Part shown: positions 1-5,881 of the stretch, in pieces
How positions within the stretch are numbered: the first letter of the stretch is position 1
Layout: each line of letters starts with the position of its first letter
From: Flavobacterium sp.
Lineage (GTDB): Bacteria > Bacteroidota > Bacteroidia > Flavobacteriales > Flavobacteriaceae
Assembly: GCF_020217025.1 (NCBI RefSeq)
Contig: NZ_JAIWOF010000183.1
Span: 1 to 10,000 of the forward strand
Reading direction: 5' to 3'
Length of the DNA: 10,000 nt
The notes under the pieces: generated by a model
What the model was told of the DNA's origin: nothing
Database searches by the model: none
Seen by the model: only the letters and a program-made list of their open reading frames with translations
Position numbers and translations under genes: made by a program

Positions 1-182
1 ATATATTTTGGGCACCGCTTTCAGCCATTTTGTTAATTATAATGTTCAAAGGCACAGCAGGAAAGTTAGCAGGTGTTTTTGGATTCATTGAAGAATTACT
101 TCCGTTAGCAGATATAATTCCGACTTTCACTATAACTTGGTTTTATACGTATGTAATTAAAGGCGGACGCGGACAAGAATAA
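1..182 (+). CDS. C-terminal end of a membrane protein, unrecognised (5' end outside window)
   Basis: Reading frame 3 is open from the left edge to a TAA at 180-182 and gives about 59 residues. The fragment begins with a hydrophobic stretch (FWAPLSAILLIIMF), followed by a Gly-rich turn, an amphipathic segment (FIEELLPLADIIPTF), a second aromatic/hydrophobic stretch (TITWFYTYVI) and a short polar tail ending GGRGQE. This suggests the last part of a small integral membrane protein. I do not recognise the family. The frame has no stop and ends directly before a strong hairpin terminator, which supports it being a real gene end. Its upstream part, and therefore its function, cannot be judged from this window. 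Confidence 0.7.
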   Translation, partial: IFWAPLSAILLIIMFKGTAGKLAGVFGFIEELLPLADIIPTFTITWFYTYVIKGGRGQE

Positions 183-209
183 AAAAAGAAGCTTTAAGGC
201 TTCTTTTTT
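182..209. terminator. Bidirectional intrinsic terminator between convergent genes
   Basis: An 11-bp stem pairs 182-192 (A-rich, ending GAAGC) with 199-209 (GCTTC followed by T6), around a loop at 193-198. The T run follows on the plus strand, and the A run at 181-187 gives a T run on the minus strand, so it can stop transcription from both sides. It starts at the plus-strand stop codon and overlaps the stop codon of the minus-strand gene (194-196), a very compact convergent junction. Confidence 0.85.
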
Positions 210-526
210 AGTTTTGTGTCAAAATATCTTCCAATGAAACCTAATTTCATTCTATCGAGCATTTTCTTTTCAAACTCCCAAAAGAAAGTGAATTGGCCAA
301 AAATAAATCCAAAAAGAACCAAAAGCACTTGATAAATAGGAAATATTAAAACCAATCTTAGAATTCGGTACAACCAATGTGGTTGAAAAGTTTCTGGAAT
401 ACCAATTAAGGATAAAAAAGGTTTTGCCAATTGTAATGAACTAAAGCCTGTAATAGCAAATACTATAAAAATAATCGTTAATTGCCAGTTTGAAGTTACA
501 TTCCAGCGTTCTTTAAGTTTCTTCAT
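194..526 (-). CDS. Small inner-membrane protein, DUF6787-like
   Basis: This is a 110-residue protein with two hydrophobic segments, at about residues 15-36 (LTIIFIVFAITGFSSLQLA) and 56-78 (LRLVLIFPIYQVLLVLFGF). It has a basic N terminus (MKKLKERW) and a basic cytoplasmic-looking tail (FEKKMLDRM...KLKKKP). From memory it resembles the DUF6787 family of Bacteroidota, whose members are sometimes labelled prolipoprotein diacylglyceryl transferase; at this length it is not a full Lgt enzyme, and I would not give it that function. It starts 3 nt after the stop of the lipoprotein gene at 530-961, so the two are almost certainly co-transcribed. Its stop codon lies inside the shared terminator. The function is unknown. 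Confidence 0.8.
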   Translation of the reverse strand: MKKLKERWNVTSNWQLTIIFIVFAITGFSSLQLAKPFLSLIGIPETFQPHWLYRILRLVLIFPIYQVLLVLFGFIFGQFTFFWEFEKKMLDRMKLGFIGRYFDTKLKKKP

Positions 527-529
527 AAA

Positions 530-961
530 CTATATTCTTGGTACAAAACCACCTAATTGTTGTTTGTTGGTAAGTTGAAAATAGACCAAGTAATTATAAA
601 TCATATAATTTACTTCAAATCCATAATCAGTTCCAGCTTGGTAATTAATTGTCATTTCATATAAATTTGGATTGTACTGAGAAGGTAACATTGCTCTTCT
701 ATTCCATTCTAACACCCAAATTCTATTTCTAGCTTCTAAATAAGATTGTGTATAATAGTTTCTTGGCCTAGCATAACTATTGAACCAAGAAGTAAATCCA
801 CCATCAATAATAATAACATCATATTCAATTTCTTCGTTAGATATACGAATAGTATCGCTTTCTAGCCTTGGTTTGTCTTCAAAAGTTTTTTGAGCTTTTG
901 ATGAATTACAAGCCATGAGCACTGAAAAAATCGCAAAAAATATTACAACGATTGATTTCAT
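530..961 (-). CDS. Lipoprotein, DUF6146-like
   Basis: This is a 143-residue predicted lipoprotein. A hydrophobic signal (residues 3-17) ends in a lipobox LMAC, with the lipidated Cys at position 18. The mature start, CNSSKAQK, has no acidic run of the kind used as a surface-export signal in some Bacteroidota, so a periplasm-facing location is the simpler guess. The body is rich in aromatic residues: EYDVIIIDGGFTSWFNSYARP, then YYTQSYLEARNR and a C-terminal YNPNLYEMTINY...VNYMIYNYLVYFQ. This pattern matches what I recall of DUF6146, a short Bacteroidota-specific family of unknown function. It is first in a two-gene unit with the membrane protein that follows it by 3 nt, which suggests the two act together at the envelope. 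Confidence 0.85.
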   Translation of the reverse strand: MKSIVVIFFAIFSVLMACNSSKAQKTFEDKPRLESDTIRISNEEIEYDVIIIDGGFTSWFNSYARPRNYYTQSYLEARNRIWVLEWNRRAMLPSQYNPNLYEMTINYQAGTDYGFEVNYMIYNYLVYFQLTNKQQLGGFVPRI

Positions 962-983
962 AACTTATGTTATTTAGAAAGTA

Positions 984-991
984 TAAAGATA
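984..991 (-). promoter_or_regulatory. Possible -7 box for the DUF6146-like lipoprotein gene
   Basis: On the minus strand this reads TATCTTTA, one base off the Bacteroidota -7 consensus TAnnTTTG. It begins 23 nt upstream of the ATG, exactly the distance of the identical TATCTTTA upstream of the gene at 1042-1596. No TTG is found at the expected -33 position, which is taken up by the preceding terminator hairpin, so the call is tentative. Confidence 0.4.
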
Positions 992-1020
992 AAAAAAAGC
1001 ACCGACATAGGTCGATGCTT
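991..1020 (-). terminator. Intrinsic terminator of the serC-serA-DUF937-like unit
   Basis: A 10-bp stem pairs 1011-1020 with 997-1006 (one mismatch, A1015 opposite C1002) around a 4-nt loop at 1007-1010. On the minus strand it is followed by a run of eight T (991-998). It lies 21 nt past the stop of the 1042-1596 gene and separates it from the next minus-strand gene. Confidence 0.85.
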
Positions 1021-1041
1021 TAAAATATTTATAATGAAATT

Positions 1042-1596
1042 TTATTTGCCAAAAAGTTTTCCAAGTAAACCTCCTAAACCACCTTTTTTTGTAACGGCTG
1101 CCATAGCATCTCCCATATCTACTTTTCCATCATTATTTTGATCTAAGCCAAATTGTCCACCGTATTTAGAAACGGCATCCATTAGTCCGCCACCGTTTCC
1201 TCCAGAAATAGCACTTACTAAATCGCTCATATTAAATCCAGGTTGGTTTGGATCTTTAGCTTTGTTAACCAATCCTCCTAAAATTTGCGGAATCAATCCA
1301 CCAGCAACACTTCCTGCAGCATCAGAAGATAATCCAAATTTTTCTCCTAAGTTTCCAGTTACTTTTTCGGTCAACTGTTGTACAACTGGGTTGTTTCCAT
1401 CAATTGGTGTTTTACCGCTTAGTATTCCAGTTAAATCGTTAATGTTACCACTAGCAACCATATCTTTTAAACCTGAAAGGATAGAACCTCCAGCTTCTTG
1501 CATTACGGCATCATTTTGTTCATTAGGAACCGCTGGATTATTTACCACTGCATTGTCACCAAATTGTTTTACTAATTCTGAGAGTTGATCAAACAT
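1042..1596 (-). CDS. Gly-rich DUF937/YidB-like protein with an EF-hand-like loop
   Basis: This is a 184-residue soluble protein without signal peptide or membrane segments. Residues 1-110 alternate amphipathic helices with Gly/Ala-rich turns (GGSILSGLKDMV, AAGSVAGGLIPQILGGLV), a pattern like the DUF937/YidB group of poorly understood proteins. Residues 152-163 (DQNNDGKVDMGD) form an EF-hand- or dockerin-like calcium loop, with acids or Asn at positions 1, 3, 5, 9 and 12 and Gly at position 6. The last 15 residues are cationic and Gly/Leu-rich (KGGLGGLLGKLFGK). The gene lies 38 nt after serA on the same strand and may be read through from it, but it also has a credible promoter of its own inside the serA end, and it is closed by a terminator. 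The function is unknown; calcium binding is inferred from the loop only. Confidence 0.85.
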   Translation of the reverse strand: MFDQLSELVKQFGDNAVVNNPAVPNEQNDAVMQEAGGSILSGLKDMVASGNINDLTGILSGKTPIDGNNPVVQQLTEKVTGNLGEKFGLSSDAAGSVAGGLIPQILGGLVNKAKDPNQPGFNMSDLVSAISGGNGGGLMDAVSKYGGQFGLDQNNDGKVDMGDAMAAVTKKGGLGGLLGKLFGK

Positions 1597-1618
1597 AATT
1601 TTATAGTTTTTGTTCAGT

Positions 1619-1649
1619 TAAAGATAATAAAATTTTAGTTATTTTTCAA
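1619..1649 (-). promoter_or_regulatory. Promoter of the DUF937-like gene, partly inside the serA 3' end
   Basis: On the minus strand there is a TTG (1649-1647), 20 nt of spacer, then TATCTTTA (1626-1619), close to the Bacteroidota -33/-7 pattern TTG...TAnnTTTG. Transcription would begin about 7 nt later and leave a leader of about 15-17 nt before the ATG at 1596. The -33 part lies in the last codons of serA. Confidence 0.55.
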
Positions 1650-2591
1650 TAAGCTGATGATCTGTTCTGCAAGTTCAGTTCCAATTCGGTCTTGTGCTTC
1701 TTCAGTAGCGGCTCCAATATGAGGTGTTAATGAAATTTTTGGGTGCATTAGAATTTGAATTTCTGGTGTAGGTTCTTTTTCAAAAACATCTAAACCTGCA
1801 AATAATACTTTTCCTTCATCTAAAGCTTCGATTAATGCCACTTCATTAATTACGCCACCACGAGCACAATTTACGATTCCTACATTGTCTTTCATTAATT
1901 GAAATTCTTCTTTATCAATTACATAACCATCTTGCGCTGGAACGTGTAACGTAATAAAATCAGAATGTTTGATTACATCTTCTAACGATTCCGTAACGAT
2001 TTCAACATTGATAAATTGTCCGTTATAAAAATCCACACGAATTACTGCTTCGCTTACATATTTATCGGCAGCAATTACTTTCATTCCTAATCCTAAAGCC
2101 ATTTTTGCAACCGCTTGACCAATACGTCCAAAACCAATAATTCCTAATGTTTTACCACGAAGTTCAATTCCGTTTGCGTAGGCCTTTTTCAAGCCTTCAA
2201 AATTAGTATCGCCTTCTAATGGCATATTTCTATTCGAATCATGTAAAAAACGAACACCTGTGAATAAATGAGCAAAAACCAATTCCGCCACACTTTCAGA
2301 TGAAGAAGCAGGTGTATTGATTACGTGTAATCCTTTTTCACGAGCATACGCTACATCAATATTGTCCATTCCAACACCACCACGACCAATGATTTTTAAT
2401 CCTGGACAAGCGTCAATAATGTCTTTTCTAACTTTTGTAGCACTACGAACTAATATTACTTTTACATCATTTGTATTAATAAAATTAGCCACTTGTTCTT
2501 GAGCTACTTTTGTTGTAATTACTTCAAAACCTCCTTTTTCTAAAGCTTTAATTCCGCTTTTTGAAATTCCGTCGTTTGCTAAAACTTTCAT
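1635..2591 (-). CDS. serA: D-3-phosphoglycerate dehydrogenase, short form without ACT domain
   Basis: This enzyme oxidises 3-phosphoglycerate to 3-phosphohydroxypyruvate with NAD+, the first step of serine synthesis in the cytoplasm. The 318-residue protein has the D-2-hydroxyacid dehydrogenase fold. The substrate-domain motif GRGGVGMDNID is at 69-79. The NAD-binding Rossmann motif GFGRIG is at 153-158 in the classic LRGKTLGIIGFGRIG context. The catalytic residues are Arg244 (NCARGG), Glu273 (DVFEKEP) and His291 (TPHIG). The protein ends right after the dehydrogenase fold and lacks the C-terminal ACT domain by which the E. coli enzyme (about 410 residues) senses serine, so direct serine inhibition of that kind is not expected. 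The assignment rests on the serC gene immediately upstream (47-nt gap) as well as the sequence; other 2-hydroxyacid dehydrogenases share the same motifs. No Shine-Dalgarno site is visible before the ATG. Confidence 0.93.
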   Translation of the reverse strand: MKVLANDGISKSGIKALEKGGFEVITTKVAQEQVANFINTNDVKVILVRSATKVRKDIIDACPGLKIIGRGGVGMDNIDVAYAREKGLHVINTPASSSESVAELVFAHLFTGVRFLHDSNRNMPLEGDTNFEGLKKAYANGIELRGKTLGIIGFGRIGQAVAKMALGLGMKVIAADKYVSEAVIRVDFYNGQFINVEIVTESLEDVIKHSDFITLHVPAQDGYVIDKEEFQLMKDNVGIVNCARGGVINEVALIEALDEGKVLFAGLDVFEKEPTPEIQILMHPKISLTPHIGAATEEAQDRIGTELAEQIISLLKNN

Positions 2592-2610
2592 TTTATTTTT
2601 ATTTTTTATG

Positions 2611-2641
2611 CTAGTTACTATTTACTAGTTACTAATTACTA
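2611..2641 (-). repeat. Heptameric tandem repeat TAGTAAN starting at the serC stop
   Basis: Read on the minus strand from 2641 there are four consecutive 7-bp units, TAGTAAT, TAGTAAC, TAGTAAA and TAGTAAC, then a partial TAG ending at 2611. The first TAG is the serC stop codon itself. Because 7 is not a multiple of 3, successive units put stop codons in every frame. The array fills most of the 47-nt serC-serA gap. Confidence 0.9.
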
Positions 2642-3709
2642 AATTTTATTTTCTAATTCTTTCATTACATCAACCAAAACCTGAACACTTTCTAACGGCA
2701 AAGCATTATACATTGAAGCTCTATATCCACCAACCGAACGATGTCCAGCTAAACCAGAAATTCCAGCTGCTTTCCACATAGTGTCAAATTTTTCTTGATG
2801 TGCTTCATCTTTTAATAAGAACGTAACATTCATATTACTTCTATCTTCTTTAGCCGCCGTTCCTTTGAATAATGGATTACGGTCGATTTCGTTGTAAAGT
2901 AAATTAGCTTTTGCTTCGTTTATTTTTTCAATAGCAGCAATTCCACCTAATTTTTTCAACCATTGTAAGGTTAAAAGTGATGCATATACTGGAAATACAG
3001 GTGGTGTATTGTACATACTTTCTTTAGAGACATGTTGTTGGTAATCTAACATACTTGGAATGGTTCTTCCTGTTTTTCCTAAGATTTCAGTTTTTACTAC
3101 TACTAATGTTGCACCAGCTGGACCCATATTTTTTTGAGCTCCGGCATAGATTAAATCAAATTTTGAAAAATCTAATACACGTGAAAAAATATCCGAACTC
3201 ATATCACATACTAAAGGAATATTTACTTCTGGAAATGATTTCATTTGGGTTCCAAAAATGGTATTGTTACTTGTGCAGTGGAAATAATCAGCATCAGCAG
3301 GAATAGTATAATCTTTTGGAATATGATTGTAATTTTCTGATTTTGATGAAGCTACTACAACCGTTTCTCCAAAAAGTTTTGCTTCTTTAATAGCGCCGCT
3401 TGCCCAAGTTCCTGTATCTAAATAAGCTGCTTTTCCGTCAACTTTCATTAAATTGTATGGTACCATTAAAAATTGCATACTAGCTCCGCCACCTAAAAAC
3501 AATACTTCGTATCCTTTGCCTTCTAAGTTTAAAAGCTCTAAAACTAAAGCTCTAGCTTCATCCATTACGGCTACGAAATCTTTACTGCGGTGTGAAATTT
3601 CTAAAATAGATAATCCTGAGTTGTTGAAATCTAAAATAGCTTGTGCCGATTTTTCGAATACTTCTTGCGGAAGGATACATGGACCTGCACTGTAGTTGTG
3701 TTTTTTCAT
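2639..3709 (-). CDS. serC: Phosphoserine aminotransferase
   Basis: This PLP enzyme converts 3-phosphohydroxypyruvate plus glutamate to O-phosphoserine and 2-oxoglutarate, the second step of serine synthesis; the family can also serve pyridoxal phosphate synthesis. The length of 356 residues is typical. The N terminus [10 protein letters not shown] is diagnostic. [10 protein letters not shown] (36-45) holds the substrate-binding Arg41, and GGGASMQF (73-80) binds the cofactor phosphate. Trp102 stacks on PLP, Asp169 (CDMSSD) contacts the pyridine nitrogen, and Lys193 ([10 protein letters not shown]) is the Schiff-base lysine. The C-terminal [18 protein letters not shown] (321-338) is also conserved. 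It precedes serA in a two-gene serine operon. The 140-nt region upstream (3710-3849) shows no clear terminator. Its promoter signals are weak: GAAATTTG at 3744-3737 on the minus strand is one base off the -7 consensus but has no matching -33 TTG. Confidence 0.97.
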   Translation of the reverse strand: MKKHNYSAGPCILPQEVFEKSAQAILDFNNSGLSILEISHRSKDFVAVMDEARALVLELLNLEGKGYEVLFLGGGASMQFLMVPYNLMKVDGKAAYLDTGTWASGAIKEAKLFGETVVVASSKSENYNHIPKDYTIPADADYFHCTSNNTIFGTQMKSFPEVNIPLVCDMSSDIFSRVLDFSKFDLIYAGAQKNMGPAGATLVVVKTEILGKTGRTIPSMLDYQQHVSKESMYNTPPVFPVYASLLTLQWLKKLGGIAAIEKINEAKANLLYNEIDRNPLFKGTAAKEDRSNMNVTFLLKDEAHQEKFDTMWKAAGISGLAGHRSVGGYRASMYNALPLESVQVLVDVMKELENKI

Positions 3710-3849
3710 TGTAGTTGTAGTTATTTATTTAAAGGTCAAATTTCGGAATTCTTAAATAAAAAATAGACTTAAATGCTACAATAATTATGAGATGTTATTA
3801 ACAAAAACGATTTAGTTAAAATTCTTTTGTAAAAATTATAAATTAGCAA

Positions 3850-4332
3850 TTATTTGCTCTTTTTTTTATTAAATAAGTAAAGATTGTTTTTGAAAGCAAA
3901 AAAATCATCTTTGGTTTTTTCTAAATGTCGAATTTGAATTTTTTTACTTGAAATTGTAGTTATAATTAAACTTTCACCAAGTTCACCTCCATATCCAATA
4001 CTCGTTATAGCGGTTGATTGTATACGATCTATTTCTTTCCAATCTAAGTTTATTGCTTCATTATCAGTTATAAAGTCGGTTTTAATCCATTTCATATTTA
4101 AACCGCTTTCAGATATTGTCCATTCCATAATACCTTCACCCGTTCTTTTATTTAAATAGTAAAATAGTGGCAGAAATAGGATAAGGAATAAAACTAAAAA
4201 GAGCAATAATCCAAGTTTATCTAGTTTTATAAAATTATTTAATGTGAATACAGAAATTCCATAAAGTAAAAAGAATACAATAAACCAAAAATTTTCAATT
4301 GTTCTAGATGCTGTTTTTACAACAAATTTCAT
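3850..4332 (-). CDS. Two-TM membrane protein with a possible PH-like cytoplasmic domain, unrecognised
   Basis: The protein has 160 residues. Two adjacent hydrophobic helices (about 15-33 and 40-60, the second nearly pure L/F/V/I) form a hairpin. A soluble domain of about 95 residues follows, with the order MEWTISESGLNMKW, then INLDWKEIDRIQ, then SLIITTISSKKIQIRHL. This alternating beta pattern with a central W-K-E-I resembles the bacterial PH-like domains found after paired helices in YcxB-type proteins. That is a resemblance seen by eye, not a firm family call. The ATG overlaps the TGA of the acyl-CoA reductase gene by 4 nt (ATGA), which implies translational coupling. No terminator hairpin is evident behind it before serC. 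The composition is strongly AT-rich compared with serC and serA. Confidence 0.8.
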   Translation of the reverse strand: MKFVVKTASRTIENFWFIVFFLLYGISVFTLNNFIKLDKLGLLLFLVLFLILFLPLFYYLNKRTGEGIMEWTISESGLNMKWIKTDFITDNEAINLDWKEIDRIQSTAITSIGYGGELGESLIITTISSKKIQIRHLEKTKDDFFAFKNNLYLFNKKKSK

Positions 4333-5390
4333 TTCAAACTAATTAAAAACGCTAAGGTATCTACATTATCTGCATAATCCCAAAGTTTCGGTTGTTGGGT
4401 TTGACCAAAAGCTATTGAATTAGGAATTAAATTTTTAGATACAATACACTGAATTTGCTCAGCATCAGTATGTAATCGATTTTTGATTTCTTCTAAGTCG
4501 TCATAAAATTCATAAAACACAGAAGAAATAGGAGAAGAGTAACTCACATCTTCTTTAATCGTTAAAAACTCATTGTCTAATAATTGAAAATTACTCATTA
4601 AGAAAACCGCTTTGTTGTAATCGTAATTATTGGCGTATTTTTCGTAGTGAATCACATCGCGATATTCGTACATTGCTTTAAAGAAGGTTTCAAAATTATA
4701 CCCTTTTGGAACAAAAAGTTTAGAAACATTTCTGCATCCCAAACCAAAATATCTAAAAATATCTTCTCCAAGGCCCACTAAATTTTCATGCGATTCCGTT
4801 CCATTTAATACAGCAACCGAATTTCTGTTTTTACGGATGATACTTGGTTTGTCTTTGAAATAATATTCAAAATAACGCGCTGTGTTGTTACTTCCGGTGG
4901 CAATTACGGCATCAAAACCTTCTAATTTGCCTTCTACAAACGTTATTTTTGATTTAAGTTTTGGTTCGACAGCAATCAAATAATTAGCTAAAAATTTTAA
5001 TAAATGTTGGTCATTAGATGAGGTTTTAACCAATACATCATGACCCGAAATCAATACCGAAAGAAAATCATGAAAACCAACTAACGGAATATTTCCTGCT
5101 AAAATTAAGCCTACTTTTTTAGGTTCAATTTTTGAAAAATCGTAGTTGGAAAGCCATTGATTTAGGTTGTCTTCAGTTAAAGCTTTCGCCCAAGATTGAA
5201 TGCTATGTAAAACTTGTTCAGGTGTAAACCAACCATTGTGCGATTGCGAAAGTTCAATCAAAGATGCAAAGTTATCAAAGAACAAATCGTTATGTAAAAC
5301 TGATGCCGATTTAACGTTTCCTTCTTCAGAAAATTGACGTAAGAAATTCCCTAATTCAACAAAACTCGATTTTATTTCACTTTGTAACAT
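4329..5390 (-). CDS. LuxC-like acyl-CoA reductase
   Basis: This is a 353-residue protein of the aldehyde-dehydrogenase-like LuxC group, whose founding members reduce fatty acyl groups to aldehydes with NADPH. Supporting segments are KVGLILAGNIPLVGFHDFLSV (92-112) and SGHDVLVKTSSND (115-127). VIATGSNNTARYFEYYF (162-178) follows, then IIRKNRNSVAVLNG (184-197). FRYFGLGCRNVSKLFVP (212-228) places the likely nucleophile at Cys219. The protein is shorter than Vibrio LuxC (about 480 residues) and has no luxD, luxE or luciferase genes beside it, so the physiological substrate is unknown. It is divergent from a 2[4Fe-4S] ferredoxin gene with a 109-bp shared upstream region, and it is coupled to a small membrane-protein gene downstream. 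I recall this reductase-ferredoxin-serC-serA neighbourhood from other Flavobacteriia, which would argue for a core role. Confidence 0.88.
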   Translation of the reverse strand: MLQSEIKSSFVELGNFLRQFSEEGNVKSASVLHNDLFFDNFASLIELSQSHNGWFTPEQVLHSIQSWAKALTEDNLNQWLSNYDFSKIEPKKVGLILAGNIPLVGFHDFLSVLISGHDVLVKTSSNDQHLLKFLANYLIAVEPKLKSKITFVEGKLEGFDAVIATGSNNTARYFEYYFKDKPSIIRKNRNSVAVLNGTESHENLVGLGEDIFRYFGLGCRNVSKLFVPKGYNFETFFKAMYEYRDVIHYEKYANNYDYNKAVFLMSNFQLLDNEFLTIKEDVSYSSPISSVFYEFYDDLEEIKNRLHTDAEQIQCIVSKNLIPNSIAFGQTQQPKLWDYADNVDTLAFLISLK

Positions 5391-5397
5391 TTGTAAC

Positions 5398-5428
5398 TTG
5401 TTTATGTTTGGTTTACATTGTATTTTTG
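5398..5428 (+). promoter_or_regulatory. Promoter of the ferredoxin gene
   Basis: TTG at 5398-5400, a 20-nt spacer, then TATTTTTG at 5421-5428 match the Bacteroidota -33/-7 consensus TTG...TAnnTTTG exactly. Transcription would begin near 5435 and leave a leader of about 65 nt before the ATG at 5500. The -33 element lies just upstream of the start codon of the divergent reductase gene. Confidence 0.7.
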
Positions 5429-5433
5429 TAGCG

Positions 5434-5441
5434 CAAAATTA
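5434..5441 (-). promoter_or_regulatory. Possible -7 box of the acyl-CoA reductase gene
   Basis: On the minus strand this reads TAATTTTG, a full match to TAnnTTTG, 43 nt upstream of the reductase ATG. The expected -33 position (around 5462-5464) reads ACG rather than TTG, so the promoter is weaker or needs an activator. It sits 5 bp from the opposing ferredoxin -7 box, so polymerase cannot occupy both at once. Confidence 0.5.
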
Positions 5442-5449
5442 ATCATAAT

Positions 5450-5480
5450 ATTAGAATATCACGTTTTTCTGAATTCTAAT
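5450..5480. repeat. 8-bp inverted repeat in the reductase/ferredoxin divergent region
   Basis: ATTAGAAT at 5450-5457 and ATTCTAAT at 5473-5480 are perfect reverse complements separated by 15 nt. The pair lies in the predicted ferredoxin leader and flanks the -33 region of the opposing reductase promoter, a reasonable place for a regulator site or an RNA hairpin. In AT-rich DNA a chance match is quite possible. Confidence 0.45.
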
Positions 5481-5499
5481 TTCTAAATACAAAAGAATC

Positions 5500-5850
5500 A
5501 TGGCAATTATAATAACAGACGAGTGTATCAACTGCGGGGCTTGCGAGCCAGAATGTCCAAATACAGCAATTTATGAAGGAGCAGATGATTGGAGATGGAA
5601 AGATGGTACAAAACTAAGTGGTAAAGTAATTTTACCTGATGGAACTGAAGTAGATTCAGATGCGGCTCAAAACCCAATTTCTGATGATATTTATTACATT
5701 GTTCCAGGAAAATGTACGGAGTGTAAAGGTTTTCATGAAGAACCACAATGTGCTGCGGTTTGTCCAGTAGATTGTTGTGTTCCCGATGATAATCATGTGG
5801 AAAGTGAAGAAACATTGTTAAACAGACAATCGTTTTTACATAACGAATAA
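5500..5850 (+). CDS. 2[4Fe-4S] ferredoxin
   Basis: This 116-residue soluble protein is expected to carry electrons through two [4Fe-4S] clusters. The first motif is [12 protein letters not shown], with Cys9, 12, 15 and 19. The second is [18 protein letters not shown], with Cys72, 75, 84 and 88. The CX2CX8CX3CP spacing of the second half is that of the Allochromatium-type low-potential ferredoxins, in which Cys88 would complete the first cluster and Cys19 the second. Two further Cys (92, 93) follow. The linker between the halves (residues 21-71) is long for this type and carries [12 protein letters not shown] and an acidic stretch, so it may form an extra partner-binding element. The gene has its own promoter and terminator, hence a monocistronic unit. 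The adjacent reductase is a possible partner, though this is inference. Confidence 0.95.
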   Translation: MAIIITDECINCGACEPECPNTAIYEGADDWRWKDGTKLSGKVILPDGTEVDSDAAQNPISDDIYYIVPGKCTECKGFHEEPQCAAVCPVDCCVPDDNHVESEETLLNRQSFLHNE

Positions 5851-5856
5851 ATCAAG

Positions 5857-5879
5857 CTCCTCAATTTGAGGAGTTTTTT
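5857..5879 (+). terminator. Intrinsic terminator of the ferredoxin gene
   Basis: CTCCTCA (5857-5863) pairs with TGAGGAG (5867-5873) around a 3-nt loop, followed by T6 (5874-5879). It lies 6 nt after the ferredoxin stop codon and ends 2 nt before the ATG of the next gene. Confidence 0.9.
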
Positions 5880-5881
5880 GT

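Noticed and set aside
1262..1588. 108-residue plus-strand open frame opposite the DUF937-like gene
   Set aside because: Rich in Pro/Ser/Thr as expected for the complement of a Gly/Asn/Lys-rich gene; no start signals or family resemblance.
1042..1596. DUF937-like gene considered as a repeat toxin or bacteriocin because of its cationic Gly/Leu-rich tail
   Set aside because: No leader peptide, immunity gene or export gene is next to it, and the N-terminal part is a larger folded-looking domain.
2611..2641. Heptamer array considered as a CRISPR-like or integrase attachment structure
   Set aside because: Units are only 7 bp without spacers, there are no cas or integrase genes nearby, and the array is in an operon of core genes.
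3055..3695. Two plus-strand open frames (3055-3306 and 3453-3695) opposite serC
   Set aside because: They lie wholly inside serC, which is confirmed by all its catalytic motifs, and look like antisense shadows.
5528..5815. 95-residue minus-strand open frame antisense to the ferredoxin
   Set aside because: It is the reverse-strand reading of a well-conserved gene, has no recognisable protein features, and its composition only reflects the ferredoxin codons.
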